This document shows, in pieces, positions 34,127 through 44,549 of a stretch of 64,000 nt of DNA (positions within the stretch are counted from its first letter, which is position 1; every line of letters begins with the position of its first letter). A program made the position numbers and the translations under genes. The stretch spans positions 372,001 to 436,000 of the forward strand of contig WTXD01000010.1 of the NCBI GenBank assembly GCA_022496205.1. The letters are read 5' to 3'. The stretch comes from Gloeopeniophorella convolvens (taxonomy: Eukaryota > Basidiomycota > Agaricomycetes > Russulales). The notes under the pieces are model-generated. The model did no database searches, had not been told where the DNA came from, and worked only from the letters and a program-made list of their open reading frames with translations.

Positions 34127-35662
34127 ATGTTCAAGTTAGTAGCCGCTCACATCATGTACGGATGTTGTTTACTGATTTGCACTTCAGCACAGCACCGCAG
34201 TCGCACAACGTTTAACCTGCTCCCCGAAAACGTCCTCTTGGAGATATTCGCTATCCGCGCTTACGAGGACACCGACTCGTGGGCACAGCCATGGAGATGG
34301 GACAAGGTTGCGCACGTGTGCCGGACGTGGCGTCGCGTCGTCCTCTCCTCGCCACGCCGTCTCAAGCTGTTCCTTCGCTGCACATACGGCAATCCCATCG
34401 TGGATATCCTTAGTCATTTGTCGCACTTTCCCATCCTCATCGATTACTATCACGACGAGAGGCGGACTTTGACCCCAGAAGATGAAGATAACATCGTATA
34501 TGCTCTCCGGCAATCTTCCCGCATAGTTCAAATATCAGTCCCCATAACGCCTTCACTCGCGACCAAATTGGCTACCGTGCCGTGGGGGGAAAAGCCATTT
34601 GGGAGGCTGATCCACCTCAACCTTTTCTGCTCCAAGGACAGACCTGGGGTCACGCTTCCCGGAAAATTCCTAAGTGCTTCTACCCCACGCTTGAGACGGA
34701 TCCGTCTCGAGGGTGTCGTCGTCCCGTCACTGCCGAAGATTCTCGCGTCGACCAGAATTATTTGGAACTTCCCCATCGGGCGTATTCCAGACGCAGGACG
34801 TTCTGCACCCGCCGCCCTCACCCCGCATATCTCTACCACGTCCCATCTCCGCAGCCTTGACATCCATTACTTCCCCTCTGCCTCACACCCGCAGGCCACA
34901 GCACAAGCACGCTCGCCACCGTCGCTCGCACCTATAGTCCTGCCATTGCTCGCGGAATTCCAGTTTCGGGGTGCCAGCGAAGACCTTGAAGACCTTGTCT
35001 CGCACTTCGTCGCTCCTCACTTGAAGATCATCCGCATCAATCTGCATAATCAGCTTATCGTCGACTTGACACACTTGGCTTTATTCCTTTCCCGCTGTAA
35101 CGCCCGCGTGGCCGGTAAAGATGTCCATCTGAACGTCAGGAGGGGGTCGGGAGCATCTCTCGAGATGTCTGAGAACGCACTAGTCCAACGTTTTAGCGTG
35201 GAATGTAGACCATTAGATTGGCAAATCTCTGCACTGGCGCAGATCAGCAGCTCTTTACACCACATCCGTCGCCTCTCGACCATGAAAAGCCTCTGGATCT
35301 TCATTGTCGATTCACTCGAAAATCCACCGCCGGCGCCCGAGCCAGACCAAGACGAGCCCGAGCCAGATCAATGGCTTGAGCTCCTACAGCCGTTCAACAC
35401 TGTAGAGAAGCTCTGGCTGGAAGGCCTGGCGGGCGGTTGCTTGAGTGGGCTCTGCCAAGCTCTCCATACGTTGGCCAGCGGTGGAGAGGAGGCCTTATCG
35501 GTGCTACCTGCGCTGCGCAAGTTGCACCTGGAGGTGCAGTCTGACAATGCACAGTGTAGTGTGCTTTTACGGGCCTTAGGCCCCTTTATCGAGGCTCGCC
35601 GCCTGTCTGACAGACCTGTCACAGTCAGCTCTAACATCCGGTCATCGCTTCACTATAAGTAG
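34127..35662 (+). CDS. F2: F-box/LRR-like protein
   Basis: Open frame of 511 residues. The F-box (FNLLPENVLLEIF) lies at residues 25-70 with VAHVCRTWRRVVLSSPRRLKL. Next come an acidic TPEDEDNIV, repeated leucine-rich segments (SLATKLATVPWG, LRRIRLEGVVVPSLPKIL, HLRSLDIHY), FRGASEDLEDLVSHFVAPHL, PLDWQISALAQI and the linker PEPDQDEPEPDQWLELLQPF. The product should be an SCF ubiquitin-ligase adaptor; its substrate is unknown. A branch site and acceptor (CTGATTTGCACTTCAG) end just before AQHRSR, so the first 20 or so codons may be intronic and the true start upstream. It is the best-preserved member with F3, F5 and F7. Confidence 0.8.
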   Translation: MFKLVAAHIMYGCCLLICTSAQHRSRTTFNLLPENVLLEIFAIRAYEDTDSWAQPWRWDKVAHVCRTWRRVVLSSPRRLKLFLRCTYGNPIVDILSHLSHFPILIDYYHDERRTLTPEDEDNIVYALRQSSRIVQISVPITPSLATKLATVPWGEKPFGRLIHLNLFCSKDRPGVTLPGKFLSASTPRLRRIRLEGVVVPSLPKILASTRIIWNFPIGRIPDAGRSAPAALTPHISTTSHLRSLDIHYFPSASHPQATAQARSPPSLAPIVLPLLAEFQFRGASEDLEDLVSHFVAPHLKIIRINLHNQLIVDLTHLALFLSRCNARVAGKDVHLNVRRGSGASLEMSENALVQRFSVECRPLDWQISALAQISSSLHHIRRLSTMKSLWIFIVDSLENPPPAPEPDQDEPEPDQWLELLQPFNTVEKLWLEGLAGGCLSGLCQALHTLASGGEEALSVLPALRKLHLEVQSDNAQCSVLLRALGPFIEARRLSDRPVTVSSNIRSSLHYK

Positions 35663-35888
35663 AGTATGGGGTACAGCTCCTTGGGCTCATCGCCATATAG
35701 CCTGTGCTCTCTGAATACCTAGTGCTTCTCATGGCATATATGATGCGTTCAGTGAACATGCGATATTACACAATGATTGTGCTTGCAATTGTCGGGTTGG
35801 AGTTGGCTTGGGCAGGGGATTATTGCAGCGCTGCGTCCCGAGGGGATGCGCTGGGCTCGAGCGGGCCCGTGCCCACGCCGTATGCCCG

Positions 35889-36112
35889 TCAGCCATCTGG
35901 CAGTACGACGACGTCCACGCCGTCGCGCGCGGGGATCGTGGACAGTAAAGGCGACGGGGCCCTGCAGCCAGCCCCCGAAGTCAGCACCACGATTGAACAC
36001 CGCATACGGGACATGTGCATGAGCTGCGGCACGAACACCTCTATCAGTGGGTGTTCCGGAAACCATTGTGGGACGCCAACGTAGTACAGAGTCGTGCAGC
36101 AGCGCGGCGGTG
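35889..36112 (-). pseudogene. R2: P450 C-terminal fragment with internal deletion
   Basis: It begins at the same helix-K junction as R1 (ALLHDSVLRWRP), then jumps to the final exon (VFVPQLMHM, IPARDGVDVVVLPDG). The heme-binding exon is deleted, so it cannot encode a P450. Confidence 0.6.
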
Positions 36113-36519
36113 TTTGACGAGGAAAGGACAACCACCTACTCGCAGTCAAGCGTCAGCCTGTATGCTAGCGGTCTAGACTGTCCTCGAAGAAGTGACGCGC
36201 AGACCACGCGTACGCAATGCTTGGTCGAGAAAATAAGATACCTTGGTGACTGGAGCAAACAAGGAGGTTGAAGGGTCTGGCAGACGTGACGTTGATGATG
36301 GGAATCTCCAGGCCAGAGACAGCGGACAGGCTGCGCAATGACACTATTGTATATGTGCGATGACTAACGGCAATATTGGCGGCAGGACAATGGACGTTCG
36401 GAGCCGGTCACACTGGGAGCAGAACGAAGTTATTACAGCCTCGTTGCTTCCGCTTTTTGTGAAGAGTATGCCACTCACCATGGCAGACCCAACGATGCAT
36501 GCACTGCCCCCACTTTGAG

Positions 36520-36527
36520 TTATATAG
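36520..36527 (+). promoter_or_regulatory. TATA box of F3
   Basis: CCCCCACTTTGAGTTATATA followed by GAGGGAGC, almost identical to the F2 block. It lies 137 bases before the F3 open frame. Confidence 0.6.
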
Positions 36528-36663
36528 AGGGAGCTCGCGCAGTCCCCTCCCTGCAATTCTTCAAAACCGTTCGAACCCGACCCCGCACAATGGAGGGCAT
36601 GCGCAATCGTGGATCAGCAGAGCGTCTTGAATCTCTCCGCATGACCCCACAGGGACTGTCATC

Positions 36664-38226
36664 ATGTTGGTAGCCACTCACATCATGTACGGGTATTGTT
36701 CGTTGACTTGCATTTCAGCGCGGCATCGCCGTCGCGCGACGTTTGACCTGCTCCCTCAGAACGTGCTCTTGAACATATTCGATATTATTGGCGCTTATGA
36801 AGGTTTCATGCATTGGAGATGGGACAGAGTCGCGCACGTGTGCCGGGCGTGGCGCAGCGTCGTCCTTTCCTCGCCACGCCGTCTCAACCTGCGCCTTCTC
36901 TGCACATACAGGAAGCCCGTCGTGGATATTCTCCATCACTGGTGGCACCTCCCCATTTCCATTCATTACAGACGCGACGACAGCCAAAGTTTGACCCCAG
37001 AAGATGAAGACAATATTATACATGCTCTCCAGCATTCTTTCCGTATATTTGAAATATCACTCACTGTGACACTTTCACTCGCGGCCAAATTAGCTACCGT
37101 GCCGTGGACAAGAAATCCATATCCGATGCTGGTCGACCTCGAGCTTTTCTGCCCCAAGGGCGGACCTGAGGTCACGCTTCCCAAGGGGTTCTTGAACGCT
37201 TCTGCCCCGTCTTTGGAACATATTTTTCTTAACGGCGTTGTTATCCCGTCACTGCCGAGAATCCTCGCTTCGGCCGAAGACCTGGAGGTACTCTCCATCG
37301 TGCGTACTCCACAGGCAGGATATTTCTCGCCTGCTGCTCTCATCCCGCGCATCTCTGCCATGTCCCATCTCTGCGACCTCAACATCCATTACCTCCTCTC
37401 TGCCTCACACCCGCAGGCCATAGGAAGAGCACGCTCCCCGCCGTCACTCATACCTGTGATCCTGCTATCGCTCGAGAGATTCTCCTTTCAGGGCGCCAGC
37501 GAAGACCTTGAAGACCTTGTATCGCGCTTTGTCGCTCCTCGGTTGAAGTCGGTCACAATCAGCCTGCACAATCAGCTTATCATCTCGGACCTGCCACACC
37601 TGGCCCTGTTCCTTTCCCGCTGCGATGCCCTTGTGCACTGTACGGATGTCAAATTGACCATCACAAGGGGGTCAGGGGCATCTCTCGAGATGTCGGACAA
37701 AGTACACTTCCATTGGGGTGTGGAATGTAAAGCGTTAGATTGGCAAATATCCACATTGGCGCAGATCTGCACCCCTTTACACCACTTTTCCCCCTCGACC
37801 AAGACAGGCCTCAACATCCTATTTGACGACTCACGCCCAAATCCAAGGCCGGTGCCCGAACCAGATCAAGATGAACCCGAGCCAGACCAATGGCTCGAGC
37901 TCCTGCAGCCGTTCAACACTGTAGAGGAGCTCTCGGTGAGTGATGGCTCAGGTGTCTCGAATGGGCTCTTCCAGGCGCTCCGTACGTTACCCAGCGGTGG
38001 GGAGGGGACCCTATCTGTGCTGCCTGCACTGCGCGAATTGCGCCTGGAGGTGGATTCTGATGAACAGAGTGACGCTGTTGCGGAGGTGTTAGATCCCTTT
38101 GTCGAGGCTCGCCGCCTCATTGACAGACCTGTCACAATTAGCTATCATACCCGAGAATCGCTGAGACCGTACTATGACCGTCCGTACTATGATGACCGTC
38201 CGTACGATCCCTTGTTTACCTCATAA
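36664..38226 (+). CDS. F3: F-box/LRR-like protein
   Basis: 520 codons open. The F-box FDLLPQNVLLNIF is followed by VAHVCRAWRSVVLSSPRRLNL, then the leucine-rich middle, FQGASEDLEDLVSRFVAPRL, PEPDQDEPEPDQWLELLQPF and LSVLPALRELRLEVDSDEQ. The C-terminus carries a short repeat, YYDRPYYDDRPYD, absent from paralogs. A candidate intron (GTAGCCAC to TTGCATTTCAG) covers the first 17 codons, so the N-terminus is uncertain. F4 takes its 3' half from an F3-like sequence. Confidence 0.8.
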   Translation: MLVATHIMYGYCSLTCISARHRRRATFDLLPQNVLLNIFDIIGAYEGFMHWRWDRVAHVCRAWRSVVLSSPRRLNLRLLCTYRKPVVDILHHWWHLPISIHYRRDDSQSLTPEDEDNIIHALQHSFRIFEISLTVTLSLAAKLATVPWTRNPYPMLVDLELFCPKGGPEVTLPKGFLNASAPSLEHIFLNGVVIPSLPRILASAEDLEVLSIVRTPQAGYFSPAALIPRISAMSHLCDLNIHYLLSASHPQAIGRARSPPSLIPVILLSLERFSFQGASEDLEDLVSRFVAPRLKSVTISLHNQLIISDLPHLALFLSRCDALVHCTDVKLTITRGSGASLEMSDKVHFHWGVECKALDWQISTLAQICTPLHHFSPSTKTGLNILFDDSRPNPRPVPEPDQDEPEPDQWLELLQPFNTVEELSVSDGSGVSNGLFQALRTLPSGGEGTLSVLPALRELRLEVDSDEQSDAVAEVLDPFVEARRLIDRPVTISYHTRESLRPYYDRPYYDDRPYDPLFTS

Positions 38227-38396
38227 CAAGTACCTCTCATACTATAGGGTACGTTTGATGAACAAGTAACGTTACATGGTGATTGTACTTGCAATTGTCG
38301 GGTTAGAGTTGGCTTGGGCGGGAACATCATTGTAGTGTTGCGTTGCGAGGGAGTATGCTAGGTCCAAGCAGACCCGGGCGCTGCGCCGCGTGCCCG

Positions 38397-38955
38397 TCAG
38401 TCGTCCAGCGCGGCAACTTCTACGCCGTCGCACACACGCATCGCGCACTGGAACGGCAGTGGGCCCCTACGGCGCGCAGGCCATCCGTCAGCGAACAGCA
38501 TTGGCGATACGCAGCAGAAGCGGCACGCACGACACAAACCGCGACACGAATGCCTCTGCCGGCGCGCTCGCCCCCTCCACTGGTGCGAACCCGAACGCCG
38601 CGAGCATCCCGGCCACCGCCACCCATGCCCCGTCGAGTGCAGCCGCACGCCCGGGGCACGCGCATCGCCCGAAGCCGAGTGCCGCGCCGGGCGGCGGTGC
38701 ACGCGCGAGCGGGAGGAAACAAGCGGGGCGGAAGAGGGAGAAGGCGATGCCGCGGCCGTATGTGCGCGCGTCGCACAGGATCGCGTGTGCGTTCGCGAAG
38801 ACCGTCGTCCCGGCAGGGAGCTGGTAACCGGCGTACACGTCGTCCTACATCAGGCGGCGCAGGAGGCCCACCGGGCTTCAGGAGTGGGTGGGGAAGCGCG
38901 CCGAGGGGCACGGCGGGGCGCCAACGCAGTACCTCTTGCAGCAGCGCGCAGCGTG
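38397..38955 (-). pseudogene. R3: P450 C-terminal fragment
   Basis: Close relative of R1, with helix K ALLQEVLRWRPAVPLG, YQLPAGTTVFANAHAIL, the same degenerate heme motif (LGFGRCACPGRAAAL) and the final exon. It has the same 5' breakpoint and the same non-P450 sequence beyond it (GTGTTTGACGAGAGAAGG on the plus strand). Confidence 0.7.
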
Positions 38956-39353
38956 GTGGTGTTTGACGAGAGAAGGACACGCACCTGTTCGCAGTCAAAA
39001 GTTGGCCTATATGCCAGCGGTCGCGGTCAACACTGTCCTCGCATAAGTGACGCGCCGACCACGAATAGTCAGTCGAGAAAGTACCTTGGTAACTGGAGCA
39101 AACGGCAGAAGCTGATGATGGGAATCTCCAAGTTGAGCCATTGAGAGTCGAAACGTCTCGACGGTGGAGACAGTGGCTATGCTGTGTTATGTAACGGTAA
39201 CATTGCCGCCGGCAAGACAATTATGGGCGTCCGGAAGTCACGGCGCTGAGAGCAGAGTGACAAAGTTACATTGAACCTTGTTGCCTCCGCGTTCTGTGAT
39301 GAGTATGCCATCACTCTCTATACTTACACGGTACATGCTCGCCATCGTCAGTG

Positions 39354-39361
39354 TTATATAG
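39354..39361 (+). promoter_or_regulatory. TATA-like element before truncated F4
   Basis: GTGTTATATAGAGATTCGG lies only about 64 bases before the first F-box-like sequence of F4, because the 5' third of F4 is deleted. Confidence 0.4.
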
Positions 39362-39424
39362 AGATTCGGCCACTACTCTGCCATCACTCACCATGGCAGC
39401 CTGAGACCTAACGATGCACCACTG

Positions 39425-40579
39425 CCATACACGCTCTCCACCATTCTTCCCGCGTGTTTCGGATATCATTTCCTGTGACGCCTTCGCTCGCGGCTAAGTT
39501 AGCTACGGTGCCGTGGGCAATTTCCTATGTTGGTCTGCCTCGGCCTTTCCTGTCCCAAGGACGGACCTGAGGTCACGCTTCCCAAAGAATTCATCAACAC
39601 TCCTGCCCCGCGCTTGAAATCGATTCATCTTGAAGGTGTCGCCGTCCCGTCGTTGCCGAAGATTCTCACGTCGATCGGAGACCAACTTCGAAACCTCATC
39701 ATCAAGGATATTCCAGAAGCGGAATATTTCTCACCCGCCGCTCTCATCCCGCACATGCCTACCATGTCCCATCTCGGCCGGCTTGACATCCATTACCTTC
39801 CCTCTGCTTCACACCCGCAGGCCGCAGGAAGAGCGCTCCCGCCGTCACCGCTCACAACCATAGTCCTGCCGGCGCTTACGACATTCCGGTTTCAGGGTGT
39901 CAGCGAAGATCTTGAATACCTTGTATCACATTTCATCGCTCCTGGCTTGGATACGGTCGCAATAAGTCTGCACAATCAACTTACCATCGACCTGACGCAC
40001 CTGGATTCGTTTCTTTCCCGCTCCAACGTTCTAGTGCACTGTACGGATGTCAATCTGAACATCAGGAGGGGGTTGAGAGCATCTCTCCAGGTGATGTCGG
40101 ACAAAGCATTCCTTTGTTTGGATGTGGAATGTAAACCGTTAGATTGGCAGATCTCCGCATTAGCGCAGATCTGCTCCTCTTTACGCCACTCTGTCCTCTT
40201 GACCAAGACAGGCCTCAACAGCTTATTTGACAACTCACGCGAAAATCCAATGCCGGTGCCCGAACCAGATCAAGATGAACCCGAGCCAGAACAATGGCTC
40301 GAGCTCCTCCAGCCGTTCAACGCTGTAGAGAAGTTCTCGGTGAAAGATAGCTCAGGTGTCTCGAGTGGGTTCTTCCAGGCGCTCCGTACGTTATCCGGCG
40401 GTGGGGAGGGGACCCTATCTGTGCTGCCTGCGCTGCGCGAGTTGCGCCTGGAGGCAGATACTGATGAACAGAGTGACGCACTTACGGAGGCGTCGGACCC
40501 CTTTACCGAGGCTCGCCGCCTTGCTGACAGGCCTGTCGCAGTTAGCTATGATACCCTATCATCGCTTCGCCGTGGGTAG
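39425..40579 (+). pseudogene. F4: 5'-truncated mosaic F-box/LRR-like gene
   Basis: Similarity begins at HALHHSSRVFRISFPVTP, about residue 115 of F7, so the F-box itself is gone. A deletion at TGGGCAATTTCC (about 39518) then shifts the frame. The open part from 39527 resembles F7 up to about 39900 (ILTSIGDQLRNLIIK) and F3 from about 40080 (TKTGLNSLFDNS, VSSGFFQALRTL). It therefore looks like a recombinant of two family members. It cannot act as an F-box adaptor. Confidence 0.7.
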
Positions 40580-40808
40580 AGTATGGGTACAGCTCTTTGG
40601 ACTCATTGTATAGCCCGCTCATCTGGATACCTAGCACCTTTCATTAGTATATTGCGTTCGACGTGCAAGCAATACATAACGATTCTGCTTGCAATTGTCG
40701 GATCACATAGAGTTGGCTTGGGCAGGGGGCATTATTGCAGCACTGCGTTCCGACTCCCTAAGGGGCGCGCTGAGCCCGCGCGGGCTCGGGCGCTGCGCCG
40801 CGCGCCCG

Positions 40809-41320
40809 TCAGTCGTCCAGCGCGGCGACGTCCACGCCGTCGCGCGGGCGGATCGTGCACCGGAACGGCAGCGGGCCCCTGCAGCCCCCAAAGCCTGCAC
40901 ACAGAATGCCGCACACCGCGGGCAAGCGGGATACGCATGACACAAGCCGCGGCACGAACGCCTCCGTCGGCGCGCCCTCTCCCTCCGCTGGCGCAAACTC
41001 GAACACCGCGAGCATCTCTGCAACCGCCATCTACGCCGCGTCGAGCGCCGCGGCGCGCCCTGGACATGCACGCCGCTCGAAGCCGAACGCCGCGTCGGGA
41101 GGCGGCGCGGGCATGGGCGGGAGGAAGCGTGCAGGGCGAAAAGCGGCGGCGTCGGGGCCGTACGCGCGCGTCGCGCAGGATTGCGTGCGTGTTCGCGAAG
41201 AGCATCGTCCCGGCGGGGAGGTAGTATCCGGCGCACATGTCGTCCTGCATCAGGCGGCGCGGGAGGCGGCTCCAGGGATGTGTGGGAGCGCACCGAGAGG
41301 CACGACGGGCGCCAACGCGG
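40809..41320 (-). pseudogene. R4: P450 C-terminal fragment
   Basis: Contains QDDMCAGYYLPAGTMLFANTHAIL, a disrupted heme region and the final exon (stop at 40809). The helix-K residues between the shared junction (CATCAAACACCACCG on the minus strand) and WRPSC are lost. Frames are broken. Confidence 0.65.
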
Positions 41321-41431
41321 TGGTGTTTGATGAGAAAAGAACACACTATATATATATGCCATCAATTATGCATTACGCACCACGCAACAGGCCCAACGAT
41401 CATATTTCGTGCACTGCCCCCCCACTTAGAG

Positions 41432-41439
41432 TTATATAG
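41432..41439 (+). promoter_or_regulatory. TATA box of F5
   Basis: CACTTAGAGTTATATAGAGG GGGC, the same block as F2 and F3, preceded by GCACTGCCCCCC. It lies about 150 bases before the F5 open frame. Confidence 0.6.
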
Positions 41440-41580
41440 AGGGGGCGCACGCGGTTATATCTTTCCCCACAGTTCCGAGTCAGACGTTCGACCCTGATCC
41501 AACATGAAGGGCAAGCGTAGATCAGCACGGCTGATTTCCAAGAGGGCACATCCTGAATCTGCGACCCCACAGGGACCGTC

Positions 41581-43107
41581 GTGTTGGTAGCCGCTCACAT
41601 CGCCTACGAGTGTTGCTTGCTGACTTCAAGTGTTTCAGCAACGCAACATCGTCGTCGCGCAACGTTTGACCTGCTCCCTGAGAATGTCCTCCTGGACATA
41701 TTTGCTATCCGCGCTTACGAGGACACCGACCCGTGGGCATGGCCGTGGAGATGGGACAGGGTTGCGCACGTGTGCCGAACGTGGCGCAGCGTCGTCCTCT
41801 CCTCGCCACGCCGTCTCAAGTTGTTCCTTCTCTGCACACATGGGAAGCCCGTCGTGGACATTCTTGATCACTGGCCGGGCTTCCCCACCCTCACCGATTA
41901 CTTCTACCGCGACAAAATGCGAAGTCTGACACCAGAAGATGAAGACAACGTTGTGTATGCCCTCCAGCACTCTTCCCGCATAGTTCAAATATCATTCCCC
42001 GTGACGCCTTCACTCGCGGCCAAATTAGCCATTGTGCTATGGGGGGAAGACCCATTTCCTATGTTGACCCACCTCGACCTTTTCTGTCCCAAGGGTGAAC
42101 CTGAGGCCACGCTTCCCAAGGGATTTCTGAACGCACCTGCCCCGCACTTGAAATATATACGTATCGAAGGTGCTGTCGTCCCGTCACTTCCGAAGATCCT
42201 TGCGTCGACCGGAGACCGTGAGCTTGAGGAACTCGTCATCACACGTATTCCAGAGGCAGGATATTACTCACCTGCTGCTCTCATCCCGCACATCTCTGCC
42301 ATGTCCCATCTCCGCAGCCTCGACATCCACTACCTTCCCCATACTTTACACCCGCAGGTTGCAGGAAGAGCACGCTCGCCTCCACCGCTCACGGGTGTAG
42401 TCCTGCCAACGCTCACAGCATTCCAGTTTCAGGGTGCCAGCGAGGACCTTGAAGACCTTGTATCGCGCTTCGTCGCTCCTCGCTTGAGGACGGTCAGGAT
42501 AAGTCTGCAGAATCAGCTTATCATCGACCTGACGCACCTGTCTTTGTTCCTTCCCCGCTGGACGGCCCGCATACGCCAAAGAGATGTCCAGCTGAACATC
42601 AGGAGGGGGTTTGGAGTTTCTCTCAAGATACGGGGCGAGGCACTTCTTGATTTGCACGTGGATTGCAAACCATTGGATTGGCAAATCTCCGCACTGGCGC
42701 AGATCTGCACCTCTTTACACGCCGCCCTCTCGACCATAAAAGGCCTCGAGATCTCATTTGACGACTCACCCAAAGGTCCACCGTCGGCGCCCGAACCAGG
42801 CCAAGACGAGCCCGAGCCAGAACAATGGCTCGAGTTCCTCCAGGCGTTCAACGTTATAGAGGAGCTCCGGCTGGAAGACCCAGGTGCCTCGAGTAGGTTC
42901 TGCCAGGTTCTCTGTACGTTAGCCAGCAGTGGAGAGGAGGTCCTATCTGTGCTGCCTGTGCTGCGTAGGTTGCACCTGGTGGTGGAGTCTGTTGGGCGGG
43001 GTAGCGCGCTCGTACAGGCGTTGGACCCCTTTGTCAAGGCCCGCCGCCTTGCTGACAGACCTGTTAGAGTTGGTTATACTGCCCGACCATCGTTTCGCCG
43101 TGGTTAG
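41581..43107 (+). CDS. F5: F-box/LRR-like protein
   Basis: 508 codons open. F-box FDLLPENVLLDIF, then VAHVCRTWRSVVLSSPRRLKL, TPEDEDNVV, ILASTGDRELEELVITRIPEAGYYSPAAL, FQGASEDLEDLVSRFVAPRL, PLDWQISALAQICTSL, PEPGQDEPEPEQWLEFLQ. The open frame starts at a GTG, with no ATG. A donor (GTAGCC) and a branch/acceptor (CTGACTTCAAGTGTTTCAG) just before the F-box suggest that the first coding exon lies further upstream. Otherwise intact. Confidence 0.75.
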   Translation: MLVAAHIAYECCLLTSSVSATQHRRRATFDLLPENVLLDIFAIRAYEDTDPWAWPWRWDRVAHVCRTWRSVVLSSPRRLKLFLLCTHGKPVVDILDHWPGFPTLTDYFYRDKMRSLTPEDEDNVVYALQHSSRIVQISFPVTPSLAAKLAIVLWGEDPFPMLTHLDLFCPKGEPEATLPKGFLNAPAPHLKYIRIEGAVVPSLPKILASTGDRELEELVITRIPEAGYYSPAALIPHISAMSHLRSLDIHYLPHTLHPQVAGRARSPPPLTGVVLPTLTAFQFQGASEDLEDLVSRFVAPRLRTVRISLQNQLIIDLTHLSLFLPRWTARIRQRDVQLNIRRGFGVSLKIRGEALLDLHVDCKPLDWQISALAQICTSLHAALSTIKGLEISFDDSPKGPPSAPEPGQDEPEPEQWLEFLQAFNVIEELRLEDPGASSRFCQVLCTLASSGEEVLSVLPVLRRLHLVVESVGRGSALVQALDPFVKARRLADRPVRVGYTARPSFRRG

Positions 43108-43651
43108 GGTATGGGTACAACTCCTTGACTCATCGTATGCTCGCTCGTCTAGAACCTAGGATTCCTCATATCATATATGACGCGTTCGGTGAACAGGTGG
43201 TATCAATGATTGTGCTCGCAACCGTCAGCTTCGTGCACGACGCATATCACAGTGTCCGGTTCGATCCGATGGGAAACTCTGACAGTGGGCGGCCAGCTGT
43301 GGGCGGTTTGTAGTCCCCTGCAGCAGACTTCGGTGCTCGTAAGATGGGCTCCCGTCCCGCACAAGTACATGTAATCACGCACCGCAATGCGATGTGAGGT
43401 TTCATTGATGCATAAGTACATTGCGCGTACGTGTGCAAAGGAAGGTGGCGCGGCATGGCAACGAAGCTACATACATAATCATCAGTGCTTCTACGGTGCG
43501 CAGAGAGTGCGTTGTACGCGCGCGCGCGTGTGTGTGCCACCGCAGTCACAGCACGTAGATTAGAGCTGGCTTGAGTAAGGGCACCGGTGTGCAGTCCTGC
43601 GTTCGGGGCGCGCTGGGTCCGAGCGAGCCTGGGCGTTGTGCCGCGTGCCCG
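43108..43651. other. spacer with right copy of direct repeat
   Basis: Contains 43346-43585, the counterpart of 32826-33085. Its alternating CG/TG tract (43516-43535) could favour Z-DNA. No gene is supported. Confidence 0.5.
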
Positions 43652-44125
43652 TCAGTCGTCCAGCACAGCGACATCCGCGCCGTCACGCGCACAGATCGTG
43701 CACCGGAACGGCAGTGGGCTGCGGCGCGTGGACGATCAATCAGCGAACAGCATTGACAATACATAAGAGGTGGTACGCACGACACGAGCCGCGGCACGAA
43801 CGCCTCGGCCGGCGCGCTCTCCCCCTCCACAGACGCGAGCTCGAACACCGCAAGCATCCCCACGATCGCCGCCCACGCCGCTTCGAGCGCGGTGGCACGC
43901 CCGGGGCACGCACGACGCTCGAAGCCGAACGCCGCGCCGGGCGCAGGAGCAGGCGCGAGCGGGAGGAAGCGTGCGGGCCGGAAGGCGGCGGCGTCGGGGC
44001 TGTACGTGCGCGCGTCGCGTAGAATCGCATGTGCGCTCGCGAAGAGCATCGTTCCGGCTGGGAGGTGGTACCCGGCGTACGCATCGTCCTCCGTCAGGCG
44101 GTGCGGGAGGCCTGCTAGGCGTCAG
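43652..44125 (-). pseudogene. R5: P450 C-terminal fragment
   Basis: Contains the GTMLFASAHAILRDARTYSPDA segment, a mutated heme motif (FGFERRACPG; the glycine before the arginines is Glu), the last intron and the final exon ending at 43652. It stops upstream at the exon border near YAGYHLP, so it is shorter than R1 and R3. Confidence 0.65.
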
Positions 44126-44549
44126 GGGTGTGGGTGAGAGAGGGAGGGGTGGGGCACATCGAGCGGTACCGGGTCGGTGGAGGGGGTGGCAGGGGAGGTA
44201 TTAGTACGCGTGCGCCATGGCAGACAAGCCGAGGCGACCCGTTCGAGCTAGAGGGCCCGTTCGCTGAAGCCTGCGACTTGTGTGCGTGCTGTCGCACACG
44301 GGGTGAAGGGACTCAGAGGGACGGGGACGTGGGCAGAATCCGACGCGTTCGGGCCTGGATGATCATTTCGAGCAATAGGGAGGAGCCTGAGCAGTGAGGA
44401 GGAGGAGCGTGTCCGTCGACCTTGCCACAGATCTAGACACAAATTACTCATTCTACATTACTAGATTGCTTACATACGAGGAATTAGAAACCGTTTCCGA
44501 GAAAAACATTAATCGGAGTTCGGAACGGAACCGGGACTGCCGGTCCACT
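44126..44549. other. no supported gene
   Basis: G-rich sequence (44140-44200), then moderately AT-rich sequence up to the truncated F6. No TATA block of the F-box type is present. Confidence 0.4.
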
